A stretch of 64,000 bases of DNA. Origin: Przewalskia tangutica (lineage: Eukaryota; Streptophyta; Magnoliopsida; Solanales; Solanaceae). The notes below the pieces were generated by a model that was given only the letters and a program-made list of their open reading frames with translations, did not search any database and had not been told where the DNA came from. The first letter of the stretch is position 1. Every line of letters begins with the position of its first letter. Where the stretch lies: the NCBI GenBank assembly GCA_029844215.1, contig CM056732.1, positions 55,847,007 through 55,911,006 on the forward strand, read 5' to 3'. Shown piece by piece: positions 12,239-23,497 of this stretch. Made by a program: the position numbers and the translations under genes.

Positions 12239-13296
12239 CATAGTATCATTATGCGAGCCTAATCCTGGACTACCGTAGTCCGTGATAGTCCTCGGACCGC
12301 ATTTGCAGGTACTCTCGTGACGGGGTAGCTATCCCGCAGATTAACTCGACTCGCACTCGCATGGCCACACATGGACCGCATGAGGTATTCCTCGCACGGG
12401 CGTAACACACCCGAGTGATCATCCCGAACTCCCGCACTCGCATAGGTCACGTGGACCGCGTGAGGTATTCCTCGACGGTAGCTAACCCGCGGCTCGTAAC
12501 AAGTCAGGGGGTAAGTGATATAATCATAAACACAACCAGCTTATCGTAATCAACATAAGCACAACAAGAAAAACCCCTTTACACAAACGTCACAAGATAC
12601 TAACACACATAGCATCATAACATGTCTACTTATCAAACCAACTTACCATACCTTCAGAAATCATTACAAGGCTTTTATAAACAATTAAGTAAACCGTTTC
12701 CTCTTATCTTTCTCAAGTCGTTATACCTAACTTCCCATAAAGCTAGTATAACACTTAAGCTTTTTTAAAACCAAGTATTACTTTTCTTTCAAAAATGATT
12801 CGTAACTCTTTTGAAATACTTCAAGATTCTTATTATTTAAAACTCAAGTCAAAAGACATCAAAGTAAAACCAAATTTAGTTAACACACGTACGTCTACCG
12901 TACTATATATATATTTCAAAAATATCATGCTCAAGAGGATAGGAAGAATCACATACCTCCTCGGCTCAATCCACCTGCCAAGTCGAATATGTCGCGCGCA
13001 GAGTATCAACCTATAATAGTCAAATACGTCTATCAACGTCTAGACTACTTCGTAGAATATTCTAAGCAGAAGGTTCTTTATTCTACGGAAAATTGGGCAG
13101 CACTTCCCTACCCGTAAAACTACACAAGTCTACTGTAAATACAGCCCAATGTAATTACAGTTCAATTCTCTTCTTTAACATCCTTCTATATATCTTATAC
13201 TTAATTCTAAACTACTACAATATGTAATCTCCAATTACAATAGAAGGACAAAGATTATTACCTCGATAAGCCCAAAATTATCCAAGATTATATGTC
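12239..13296 (-). mobile_element. H 3' LTR, left segment
   Basis: Matches 46510-47583 of the H 5' LTR. The left limit is the M1 insertion (CATAG flank). The right limit is the P1 insertion (TSD ATGTC at 13292-13296). It includes a GC-rich array (about 12260-12500) that is shorter than in the 5' LTR because of many small losses. Confidence 0.88.
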
Positions 13297-16200
13297 TGTT
13301 ATACCCCGTAGTTCCAGGGTATGTATGTGAGGACGTACATACGAGAATACGACAGTAATGTTGGAAAGAAAGAAAGATGTGATTTTTCGACGGAAAAGTT
13401 TCCGGGCTTTGTGAAGGAAAAAGGTTCGTTGATGGGAATTGGATTCCCAGATTTGGTATTTGGGCTTCTTGGATTATATTAGAATTTTGAAATTTTATTT
13501 TCGGAAATGGTCACGTGGGACCCACGGGAGAAATTTACGGTTTTGTGGGGCCCACTTTGTTTTTGAGATTTTCGATATTTTAGATATTTTCTAAGACAAA
13601 TATTTTGATTTAGCAGGGGCGACACGTGTCACCCCATGTGGCACCTTGGTCGAATGGTGGGATGCTGTCTTGCCACTGTCCCTTCGCCTAAATGGCCATC
13701 ACACTTGGAGCTTAATTTCATTGGTCATGTGGTGTGGTGGGACCCACACACACATGGCCCAATCTTGACCACACACTTGCTAAGATCTTGACCCTTGAAT
13801 TCTCTATAAATACCCCTTTAGTGCAAGACAAATTTCATCCCACACTTGAAGCTTTTCCAAAGCAAATACTCCCTCCCTTTAGCTTGTTTTTCGTCCCTCC
13901 CCCCACTTGTGTAGAAAATACTCTAAGTATTGTTGTATAATCTCAAATACCTTAGCCTAGTATCCCTAGTTGTTTCCAAAGTTATTTCAATACTAGGAGC
14001 CCGGAAATACTACTTTATTCCAATAGTCGCAAAATGAAACCCTAGAAAAATCTTCATAGCTGGGTTGAAGTGTTTAGAGAAGTTGTTTAGAAACTTCTAA
14101 GGGTTGCTTGGAGCGGGTTGTAGCGTGAGGATTTGGAGCTAAACGTTGCTCAGGATCGACTTATAATCTTGGATAATTTTGGGCTTATCGAGGTAATGAT
14201 CTATGTCCCCCTATTGTAATTGGATATTACATATTGTAGTAGTTTAGAATTGAGTATAAGATATATTGGAAGGATGATTATAAAGGATTGAACTGTATTT
14301 ACATTTGGACTGTATTTACAGTAGACTTGTATAGTGGTATTTTGAGGCAGAATTGTACACGTCCGGTTAGACGTGTAATCCCCTTAGGAGTTGTTGGCTT
14401 AGTAGCAGGCCTTGTTAGGGGGAGGTTATTTATGTGATCATGTGGGAGGTGCTTTAATTTTCCGTAGAATAGGGAACTGTTTACTTAGATTATGCTACGA
14501 AGAGAACTAGAGATTGATAGATATATTGTGGTTGTTATAGATGGATTTTCTACGCGCGGCATACTCGACTTGCCTTGTGGATTAAGCCGAAGAGGTATGT
14601 GATTCTTCCTATACTCTTGAGCATGATTGTTGTGAACTATATAGTACGGTAGACGTACGTGTGTGAAATGAATTTTGTTTGTTTAAAACATAAAGTGTTA
14701 TAATGGCTTTATGGGAAGTTAGTTATAACGACTTTATGAAAATAAAAGAAAGATTTGATTTTGAAAGCTAAACGACTTGATTTTAAAAGATAAGAGACTT
14801 GACTTATAAACGACTTGATTTCGGAAAAGGAGAAGTAACTTGATTTAAGTATAGGTTACTTGTTTTGAAAAGAGTAAGTTATTTGGGTTTTAAAGAGTAT
14901 ACTTGATGTTGTTTTAAAAGAAAAGTACTTGATTTTAAAAGTCTTGTAAAGATTTTTACAAAGGTAAAGTAATTTGGTTTGAAAAGAAAACGTGTTTTGA
15001 TACTACGAGTATTAGTATCGTGTGGCTTTTACGTAAAAAGAGGTCTTTTTGAAAGAAGGAAAGTATGTAGTATTTTGGGGTTGAAACCCGGATTGTTGAC
15101 ATAAACTGAAAGTACGTTGAACTTGCCTATGCTTGTTGTGATAGCCTTTGTTGTGCAAGTGTTTGATTTTGTGCTACCGTGTCTCTCGGTGGAGGGCCGG
15201 CTATTTGGTTGATTGTTTGGACATACTGACACGTTGGATGGTCCACGGGTATGCGTCCACTTTGAGTATTATCTTGTTATTTCCTTTGGACATACTGACA
15301 CGATGGGTGGCCGGGTATCGTCGATGGGATGGTTTCATGGCCATGCTTATACCGAGGTAAGATGTCGGGGCATGCGGTCATTATGAGAGTTATGTTGTTA
15401 GTCCATGGACCGCTAATCCATGAAGCTTGCCGCGGTGACGAGCGATCACGGGCTTGATTTGTACATGTGGTTACAGGCACACTTTAGATACTTGTCCTGG
15501 TCATTTCTCGTGTATCGGCAGGCTCTGGTAGATAGCTTAAGATACTTGCCACGGTCATATCTCGTGAGACGGTAGGCTAGGGTACGTTAGCTTAAGATAC
15601 TTGCCTCGGCCAGTTGTGTGGCTAGCTTTTGGACTGGTAGTTGGCTTCCGTACCTTGCCCATGAAGTTTTATGACTAGCCTTCGGACTGGTAGTTGGCTA
15701 TTCTACTTGGCCCGATCGGTTTGATGACGCAGGCAGGATCTAGTGTTCAGGTTCACATATGGATGTTGTTTTACATCATGTACTGCCGGCAGTGAGGAAT
15801 GAGTTCCACGGGCATGATTGATATTATGGGTGTGAGACTCATAGTTATGTGTGAGTGATTATGTTGGGGATATGCGTCCCCTTACTTGACATAACTGTTT
15901 ACTTATTGCGAAATGGTTTTATAAAATGATGAAATGTGATTTCATTACAGTATTTTCAGTTTCACATACTTGGTACCTGTTGTACTGACCTCCTTCGGGG
16001 GGCTGCGTTCATGCCGCAGGTAGAGGTACACCAGTTGTTGATCCTCGCCATGATCGCATTCGGCGTTGGGAAGCTCCGTTTCTCCGGAGGCTTATCTTTT
16101 GGTATAGTCCCCTGTCATTGTAGATACTTGTACATTCAGGGGTATGGCGGGGCCCTGTCCCGTCATAGTTGTTGTTATATTCTTAGAGGTCTGTAGTACT

Positions 16201-16400
16201 GTTGTGGGCAGGGTTGTAAAGGATTTTAACTGTTCGGTTATATGTATATACATGAAGGTGACCGTTTTGGTTAGCCTGTTTTCTTATGTTGTCTCTTGTT
16301 TCCTGTTTAAATTTTATTTTCGCTGATTTTCTGTGATGTTGTTATCACTAGGGTGCCCGGGGTAAGGCACCAGTCGCGGGCTCGAGATCGGGTCGTGACA
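13297..16400 (+). mobile_element. P1 5' LTR (3.1 kb)
   Basis: Starts TGTTATACCCCG and ends CGGGTCGTGACA, followed 4 bases later by the PBS. It is nearly identical to the P1 3' LTR over long stretches (15001-15280 against 25141-25420), so the insertion is recent. Confidence 0.94.
13621..13811 (+). promoter_or_regulatory. P1 LTR core promoter
   Basis: Palindrome GACACGTGTC at 13621-13630 and TATAAAT at 13805-13811. Matching pairs lie at 23765/23954 in the P1 3' LTR and 62207/62396 in P2. Confidence 0.7.
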
Positions 16401-16404
16401 AAAG

Positions 16405-16416
16405 TGGTATCAGAGC
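16405..16416 (+). other. P1 primer binding site
   Basis: TGGTATCAGAGC, a perfect match to the 3'-terminal complement of initiator tRNA-Met, 4 bases after the LTR. Confidence 0.95.
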
Positions 16417-16607
16417 AGTTAATCCTCGGAAAGTGTCTACAGACCGTATCTAGTAGAGTCTTGATTATCGGCGTGTTGTGCACCACACCTATAATCAGGA
16501 GGCTATGGGATATCTAGGATTGGTTTCTATTTCTTCTCACTCTGAGATCGTGCCTTAGAGCTGTGTTGTAAGTTGGACTCCTTCTGACGTATTCTTTTAT
16601 GCCAGTC

Positions 16608-17626
16608 ATGCCTATGCGCCAGTAACCAGGCCCTGAAGGCGGCGTGAGAGAGGCTGCGAGTAGAAACGTGAGAGGTTACGAGGCACGGCCCAATCATCAC
16701 TGAGGTGGTGCTTTATTCGGGAGTTGTGCGGCGTCGCGGCCAGCAGAGTTTAGCACAGCGGCAACAGTTCCTACTGCGGCCATGATATCTGGACCTTCAG
16801 TTCCACGACCAGGAGCAGAAAATATGGATTGCGAAGGGACGGCCCGGTTACTAGCTAGGGATTCAGCAACCAGAGAGTATATAATGTACCGATTTATCAC
16901 GGGTCTTGATGATTATCTAGTAAAGGGTTGTGCAAGAGTAGCTCTTCAGTCAGGCATGGACATGGCCCGCGTACGGGCTTATGCGCAGCAGGCTGAGGAA
17001 CGTAGAGATCGACGGATTTACCAAGGTCAGCAGAAGAGGGCCAGATCAGCAGGGTCCTTTAGTAACTTTCGAGGCAAACCGCCTCAGCAGCAGACTAGAT
17101 ATGCGCCTCCGCCAGTGCAGAGTGGTCCTCGCGAGCTTGGGGCGTTCGGGGTATGCAGGAGTTGGTCAGAGCTCCAGGGCTTCTGGTTCACAGATATACA
17201 TAGGTTCTAGCCAGCCGGATTCAGTTTTCCCTCAGTGTTCACGATGTGGCAGGCATCATCCCGGGGAATGTCGTCTTTTTGTTGGTGCTTGTTTTACCTG
17301 CGGCCGTCAGGGCCATGTGACGAGAGAATGTTCTAGTAGGAGGGATACAGGTAGTAGGACTCAGCCTACCAGGTCAGTTGTGGATTCAGTGGTTCGGAGA
17401 GGAAGGGGTGTTAGCCAGAGGAGGCCACCCCCACCTCGGTGTGGCCGTTGTGATAGGTGTCATTCTAGGGAGTGTCATACTACTTCGACAACTTGTTATG
17501 CATGCGGCGGAGGCCATTTGCGAGGAATTTTCCGATCGTGGTACCACGGATGTACGGACTCAGCCTTCAGGATCAGTGGCTAGGTCATCACCTTCTCTAG
17601 CTATGCGCCCAACAGGGCAGGATTGA
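16608..17626 (+). pseudogene. P1 gag, shortened and frameshifted, two knuckle modules
   Basis: The expected start is the ATG at 16608, by position after the PBS leader and by comparison with gag of M1 and H. The frame is closed four codons later and reopens (16782-17210), so the N-terminal part is broken. Most of the central capsid region typical of gypsy gag is missing. The basic linker and nucleocapsid follow in another frame from about 17220. Module 1 reads CSRCGRHHPGEC then CFTCGRQGHVTREC (CX2CX4HX4C). Module 2 reads CGRCDRCHSREC then a damaged CYACGGGH. The frame ends near 17626 with LAMRPTGQD. Zinc knuckles bind genomic RNA during packaging. No protease motif follows. Confidence 0.75.
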
Positions 17627-18608
17627 TTAGAACGACAAAAGGGGAAGTGAAGCGAGGGTACGTATATCCTTAACCCTCTAGAGATTAGTATGTGTGATAA
17701 AATGAGTATATTTTAAAGTGTTATGTTCAGATAGCATTGTGTTAATTGTGATTGAAAACATAGTTAGTTGAAAAGGTAAGATTGGGGACAGGGAAATTGT
17801 GAGCCTTAGAATATTATACGTGGAGACCTTAGAGGCGAGGCCGTCTTGAGTAAAAGATTTATTTTTATGATTGACCTTTATCGGAGTGCATAGTATTCGT
17901 GGGGTATATTTGTGTGATAAGTCCCTGAGTGGTGTGAAATTATAAGAGGGTAGTTGAGCTAAGAAGACCACTAGGTTTTCGTGACTTGATTAGTGAGATT
18001 GTTCCGGATCGGGGAACAAGAGCTTGGCGCGATAAATGGGTCGGGTTGAGGCAAGGTCGCGGGTCCACCCGCAGCTCGTAATGGGGTGGGGTCAATTTGT
18101 GGTGGTCCCGCTATGTGATAGGGTCACGAGGGTGTTAGGCCCAAGTTTAGGTAACCATCGTACGGGTTCGTGGGTACGTTCGACCAGAATCGGATCGTGA
18201 AGGCTGGGAATGGCCTTAGAGGAAATTGAAGCTAGTGAGATGACCAAGTTTGGAGGTAGTGACTCGAGTTTTGAAAGCGAAGCGATGAGTGTGGTACGTG
18301 TAATAGAAAGAGTTCAGGTGTACGAGAAGGGTACGACGAGTAAGAAAAGAAGCGAACATGTGTTATGAGAACGGAAGTGATCATTTCTTTTGTGAAGTGA
18401 AGATGCGAAGGGAGTATCCTTTAGACCATGGGTGGGAGCTTTTTGTGATATTAGAGGCGATTCCTCGTTGGCTTGGATTTGAGTTTTGCGCACATGTTAT
18501 ATTCTGGCCATTGGTGGCATGATCGGTTTTGTAAGTGTAGTAGTGGATACTGTACCGGCGCAAGTACGTTTGGAGACTTAGAAGGAACATTCGGGACTAA
18601 TGTTTCTA
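17627..18608 (+). other. P1 3' internal region, no pol
   Basis: About 1 kb between gag and the PPT without RT, RNase H or integrase motifs. It is homologous to M1 (3322-4190) and P2 (61087-61865). A small frame begins at about 18209 (MALEEIEASE) and closes after about 55 codons. Further on, 18410-18523 holds the conserved tail ending in WPLVA. Part of the sequence upstream is a conserved stretch around the word GATCGGGGAACAAGAGC. Confidence 0.6.
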
Positions 18609-18619
18609 AGGGGGAAGAA
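18609..18619 (+). other. P1 polypurine tract
   Basis: AGGGGGAAGAA lies immediately before the 3' LTR and would prime plus-strand DNA synthesis. The same tract precedes the P2 3' LTR. Confidence 0.9.
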
Positions 18620-18683
18620 TGTTATACCCCGTAGTTCCAGGGTATGTATGTGAGGACGTACATACGAGAATACGACAATAATG
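18620..18683 (+). mobile_element. P1 3' LTR, first 64 bp
   Basis: Starts TGTTATACCCCG directly after the PPT and ends at the LINE-like insertion. The last 13 bases (TACGACAATAATG) are duplicated at 23498-23510. Confidence 0.93.
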
Positions 18684-20409
18684 TTTTTTTTTTTTTAGGT
18701 AAATGCAAATATTATTACTAATAACGGAAATAAAGATGGCTACAATCAGTAATTGAGGGTTCTCAATCCTCAACGTTATGCAAACAAGAAATGGGGGAGG
18801 GGAGCAGTGGTCACTCAAAGGTGCCATTACAAGAGGGGATAAGATCATAATAGATTTAAGTCCTTTTGATTCTAGACGAGGACTTGTAAAGATTCCCGCA
18901 TAAGTTTCCTTCGTTGAATTAAACTCCTTGCACGCTTAATAGGTGCATTAGTTGCATTCGTGGGGGAATTCAAGAGTAGTGCACTATTGGGAAAGGTTGC
19001 CATAAATGGCTCAAGTCCTTTTGCATTAAATGCTCCATTGGCCGAGACCAAATGAGAGGTCTTAGGCGAATTGGAAAAGAGTGACCCTTCGATTTCCACA
19101 TTAGTTGATCTTCCAATACTCGATTGAGTAGTCCCTTGGATCCGTAGCCATCAAGTTTCCAAACCTCTTTTGATGAGCTGCCCTTTGGTTTCGCAACCTT
19201 TGAATTCATTAGAAGAGTTGACTCTTCGTTCTCACCCTTATCAATTTTGATGTCCCATTGAATGAGATGTTTCCTTGGTTCTCTCGTGATTAAATGCCCC
19301 AATTTACCAAGTCTCGTTTGAGGTAGGTGTTCGACTTCCACACGATTTGTAATACCAAGAACCATGGAAATGAACCATCATCGGGCTCTACATTCTTTAA
19401 CCGAAGACCTTAGGTCGCAGCCATGACCCGCGACCACCAACGTGACCAATCAGCTGACCCATGACTACCGCCCGACCCTCCTTCGACCGGAACCACCCTC
19501 TTGATCCGTCATCGACCCATGCCCACCCATGCGACCCGTCATTCCTCGAGAAGGGTGGGGCTTGAAACCGCAACATTTGCATTCTCAATGTCCGTGGGAA
19601 ATGAAGTCGGCCGACTTCACCAACCTTTGATTGATGCCTCATGGACATGAACACGACCCATGACCACCGCTCGACGCCATCGACCCAGGATCATCCACAT
19701 GACCCGTTTCTTCTCCGACCTCCATGTTGCCAGTCGGAAAACAACTATAAGCCACACCATTATCCTTCATATGATTACCCTTCATACCGTGACCCATGGG
19801 TTCCATCCACAACCCATGACCACTATCACGACCCTCTTGCAACCCGACCCACCATACCCACTGACCGGGATCTCTATCAAGATCCGCAAACCATCCAAAG
19901 GTCAAAAGTTGTTTGAAGAGTAGTGTCACGACCAACTGCGTGGATCGTGCCTTACCCGCACCCAAGTAGTGATACATCGAGAAAATCGGAATATAAAAAC
20001 AAGACATGAGCAAGAGATATTATATATAAACAGCAACCAAAATAAAGTTGTCTTACGTATATAAATACATAAAAACCCGAAAGTTTAATCCTTTTTACAA
20101 CCGCCACAACAAGATTACTGACTTAAGATTTTCAACAACCATGACGGATGGCCCCGCCATACCTGAATGTACAAGAACCTACAACTCGGGAACACATACC
20201 AAGAATAAGCCTCCGAGAAACGGAGCTTCCAACACGAACGTGATCCTATGAGCGAGGATCAACTACGGTGTACTCCTACTGCGGCATGAACGCGGCCCGA
20301 AGGAGTCGATAACAGTTCCAAGTATGTGAAAGAAAATATGTAGTTAAATCATATCGATATAAAGCGGAGACATGTATGATAACCAAAATACGACGCAACA
20401 TAAAAGCGT

Positions 20410-20780
20410 CAAGTCGGACTCACGCCTCAAAGTCATCACTCAATATATAACTATGGGTCTCACGCCACAACATCAATCATGTTCGCATCATGGCGCGTGC
20501 CGGAATTGCGCCGGTGCGATGTCCATGATGCAACAATAATAACAATGTCGCATGGCCACATGCCCCTGCACCGGTGCGGACATGTCCATGTAACATCAAC
20601 AACAATATACGGTGGTCAACCTGCCGCACGCCACATGCCCCCGTGCCAGACGTGCGAACCGCCCATGTAACAATAATAACCATATATCGGGTAATCAACC
20701 CCGCGCACGCCACATGCCCGACCGTGCCGGTGTACATGCCCATGTAACAATAATAATGGAAGCATACCCGTGGAATCTTC
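20410..20780 (-). repeat. GC-rich array in solo LTR
   Basis: Units of about 60 bp built on 'catgtccatgtaacaataataac' alternate with 'cacgccacatgcccc'. Four imperfect copies lie between 20520 and 20760. Confidence 0.65.
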
Positions 20781-21287
20781 CGTCACTGCCGGTACGTCCA
20801 AGTAAGCTCTCAACAAGTCAACCGGCCCTCCATCGAGAGACGCGGTAGTATAGAAACACAATTCTTGCACAACAAAGGCTATCACAACAAGCATAGGCGA
20901 GTTACACAACAAAAAGCATAGGCAAGTTATACACAACTCAAGGTACTTCCATTTTATATCAAAGTCCGGGTTTTAACCCTAAAGTACTACGTACGTTAAA
21001 TTCCTTTTAAAGAGATCCATTCCTTTTATAAAGGTCACCCGATACCCGTATTATAAAAATAGAGTGACTCACATTTTTAGGTAAACCAAAACACTTTCCT
21101 TTTCAACAACATTCTTTCCCCTAAAGTTCCAGTTTGCCTAATTTCAATTACTCAGGTCTCTTTATTTTAGAAAAGTTTCATAGTTCATAGTCTTAATCAT
21201 TTAAAAATATAATTCTCTTTTAAACAATCTGAGAAACATATGCCTTATATGAGTGTAGGTTATTCTTGTTCATAATCAATCTTATTA

Positions 21288-21450
21288 AGCAGCCATGATC
21301 TAGGAAATGTAATATCATTTTGTCTCATCTTAGCTTCTATGCAGATGGAGGTTTCTACTGGTTTTAATAATACTTTATTATTCAATACATTTTCCTTTAT
21401 TAACGCTGCAGTGGTTTGTCGATACTCATTCTGATTTCCGAAATCAGTAA
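21288..21450 (-). other. Conserved coding-like block inside LTR (copy 3)
   Basis: Open on the minus strand across the core. It reads the same KPVETSICIEAKMRQ segment as copy 1, with substitutions just upstream. Confidence 0.5.
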
Positions 21451-23497
21451 AACATTATTCCCTTTTAAAAACCAAGTACTCATTACTCACGAATGAGGTT
21501 TCACACAAACATCCATATTAAGTCAAGTCTCTTATCTTTTAAGATTAAGTCTCTTAACTTCTAAAAATCAGTAAACCATTCTCTTTATCTCTCTTAAGAC
21601 GTTATACCTAACTTCCCATAAAGCTAGTATAACTCTTATGTTTTCAAAACCAAGTATTACTCTTCTTTCCAAAAAAGGTTTCTTAATTCTTTTAAAATAC
21701 ATTCAAGGTTCTTATTATTCAGGCTTAAGTCAAAAGACATTGCCGTACAGCTACGTTCTGTTAACACACGTACGTCTACCGTACTATATATATATTCTTT
21801 AAAATATCATGCTCAAGTGAGGATGAAGAAAGTCTTCAACTTAGAGGGGTATTTATAGGTCAAGCAATGGCCAACCAATGGCCAAGATCAATCCAAGTGT
21901 AAGGCAAGTGTAGGGCTATATTTTAACCATGTGGACCTTATCCATCTACCACAACAACTTGCACAAAATATCAAACCAACCTCCCTTGACCCCAATCGTC
22001 CATCTTGCCGCCCCAATTGCTTCCAATGTGAGGGTGACACATGTCACCCTCCCGTTGGTCCAAAATGTTTCGTCTCTCGGAAAAATCCGCAAAAATTAAA
22101 AATGACATAGCCGTATTTTTCCCTTCGCAAGTCTAGTAAAACGTTTCGTCGAAAAACGACTCTTTTCGGCACTTGTGTACAAATTTCGATTCTTGCCAAT
22201 CCTTAAGGCTTAAATTTTCTACGTACGTCCTCACGTACATACTCTGGAAATACGGGGTATAACAAGTAGTCCCTTCGAATCCCGTAGCCATAAAGTTTCC
22301 AAACCTCTTTTGACGTGCTGCCCCTTTGGTTTCCGTAACCTTTGAATTCATTAGAAGAGTTGACTCTTCGGTTCTCACCCTTATCAAGTTTCGATGTCCC
22401 ATTGAATGAGATGATTCCTTGGTTCTCTCAGCAATTAAATTCCCCACTTTACCAAGTCTCGTTTGAAGGGTAGGTCGCTCGACTTCCGCGATTTGAATTA
22501 CCAAGAACCATGGGAAATGAACCATCATCGGGCACTACAAGGCCCTTAGGCTGCAGCCATGACCCGCGACCACCAACGTGACCAATCAGCAGCCCATGAC
22601 CACCCTTCTGACCCTCATTCGACCCGAGACTAACCTTGAGACCCGCGCTTGGCATCCAAAGTGCGCGGAAAAACCTCTATGTACTCAGAAACCAAGGATC
22701 GGCGATCCAAGGGTTCAAACCACAAATCATGAACATCAACACCACCCTCCTGCAACCCGGGACGACCCTTCATACCCACTTTCGACCCGGGATCCCTATC
22801 AAGATCCGAGATCCCCCAGTCGAGAGTCACGGAACCGCACGCTTCCGACTTCCAAAGTGCGGAAAAGCCACGTTGGACTTAAACACTATGACGGTGACCC
22901 GTAGGTTTCAACCACAACCCCTTATCACCATCACAACCTCGCGCAACCCGGGACCACCCAACATACCCGCAAAAGACCCGGATATCAAGATCGCCGTATG
23001 CCTTCCGGTGTCAAGTTTTCCAACCGAACACCCGATTGAGATGCCAGGAAGGTTGGGAGAAACAAAGAGCTGCATCCTCGGCCCAGGACCACCAACATGA
23101 CCCTCATGCACACCAAGATCACCCTCCTGACCTACTAACAATCCTGCAATACCGCGACCCGAATACTCCACAAAGTTCAGAGAAGCGCCACCTCCTGCCC
23201 GGAAATGCACTCTTCAAATTCAAATCTTGAAAAATCAAACTAATCTCTTTCTTTCTTTTGGCTGAAATCTTTATATTCTTTCTCATGGCTAGAAGGAAGA
23301 TAACTCACTCTATAACAAATCAATTAAAGTGAACGTGAAATGAACACACAAACTTCATGTGGGGCTGATTAGATCAAAGAACAATCCGTGTAGTATATCA
23401 GTTGATGAAAATCATAGAAGAAGTGAGACGTAGAAGAGCGACTAGGGAAGAATGTTGAGAGCATTTTCGCCTAGTGAGAGAAACATCTCTCTAACTC

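Larger units (their letters stand above)
19924..22264 (-). mobile_element. Solo LTR (2.34 kb), TSD AGTAG, inside the LINE-like unit
   Basis: Starts TGTCACGACC and ends CGGGGTATAACA, with perfect 5-bp duplications AGTAG at 19919-19923 and 22265-22269. It carries a GC-rich array (20410-20780), the coding-like block (21288-21450) and a TATA box (minus strand, 21857-21851). Confidence 0.92.
18684..23497 (-). mobile_element. LINE-like insertion without reverse transcriptase
   Basis: It begins on the plus strand with a T-run (18684-18696), i.e. a poly(A) tail on the minus strand. It is flanked by 13-bp near-perfect duplications TACGACAATAATG / TACGACAGTAATG (18671-18683 and 23498-23510), as expected for target-primed reverse transcription. 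Without the nested solo LTR it is about 2.47 kb. The minus-strand 5' leader (23497 to about 23300) precedes an ATG near 23288 and broken reading frames. These frames repeat modules: a DLDRDPG segment (about 19880 and 22800) and an LQTRLGKLG segment (about 19320 and 22460). No endonuclease or RT motif is visible. It is either a non-autonomous LINE derivative or a LINE that lost ORF2. Confidence 0.75.

Noticed and set aside
16405..16416. tRNA gene near the PBS
   Set aside because: Only the 12-base primer complement is present; there is no cloverleaf.
16981..17583. Host CCHC zinc-finger protein
   Set aside because: It sits between a PBS and a PPT of an LTR element and matches gag nucleocapsid of the neighbours.
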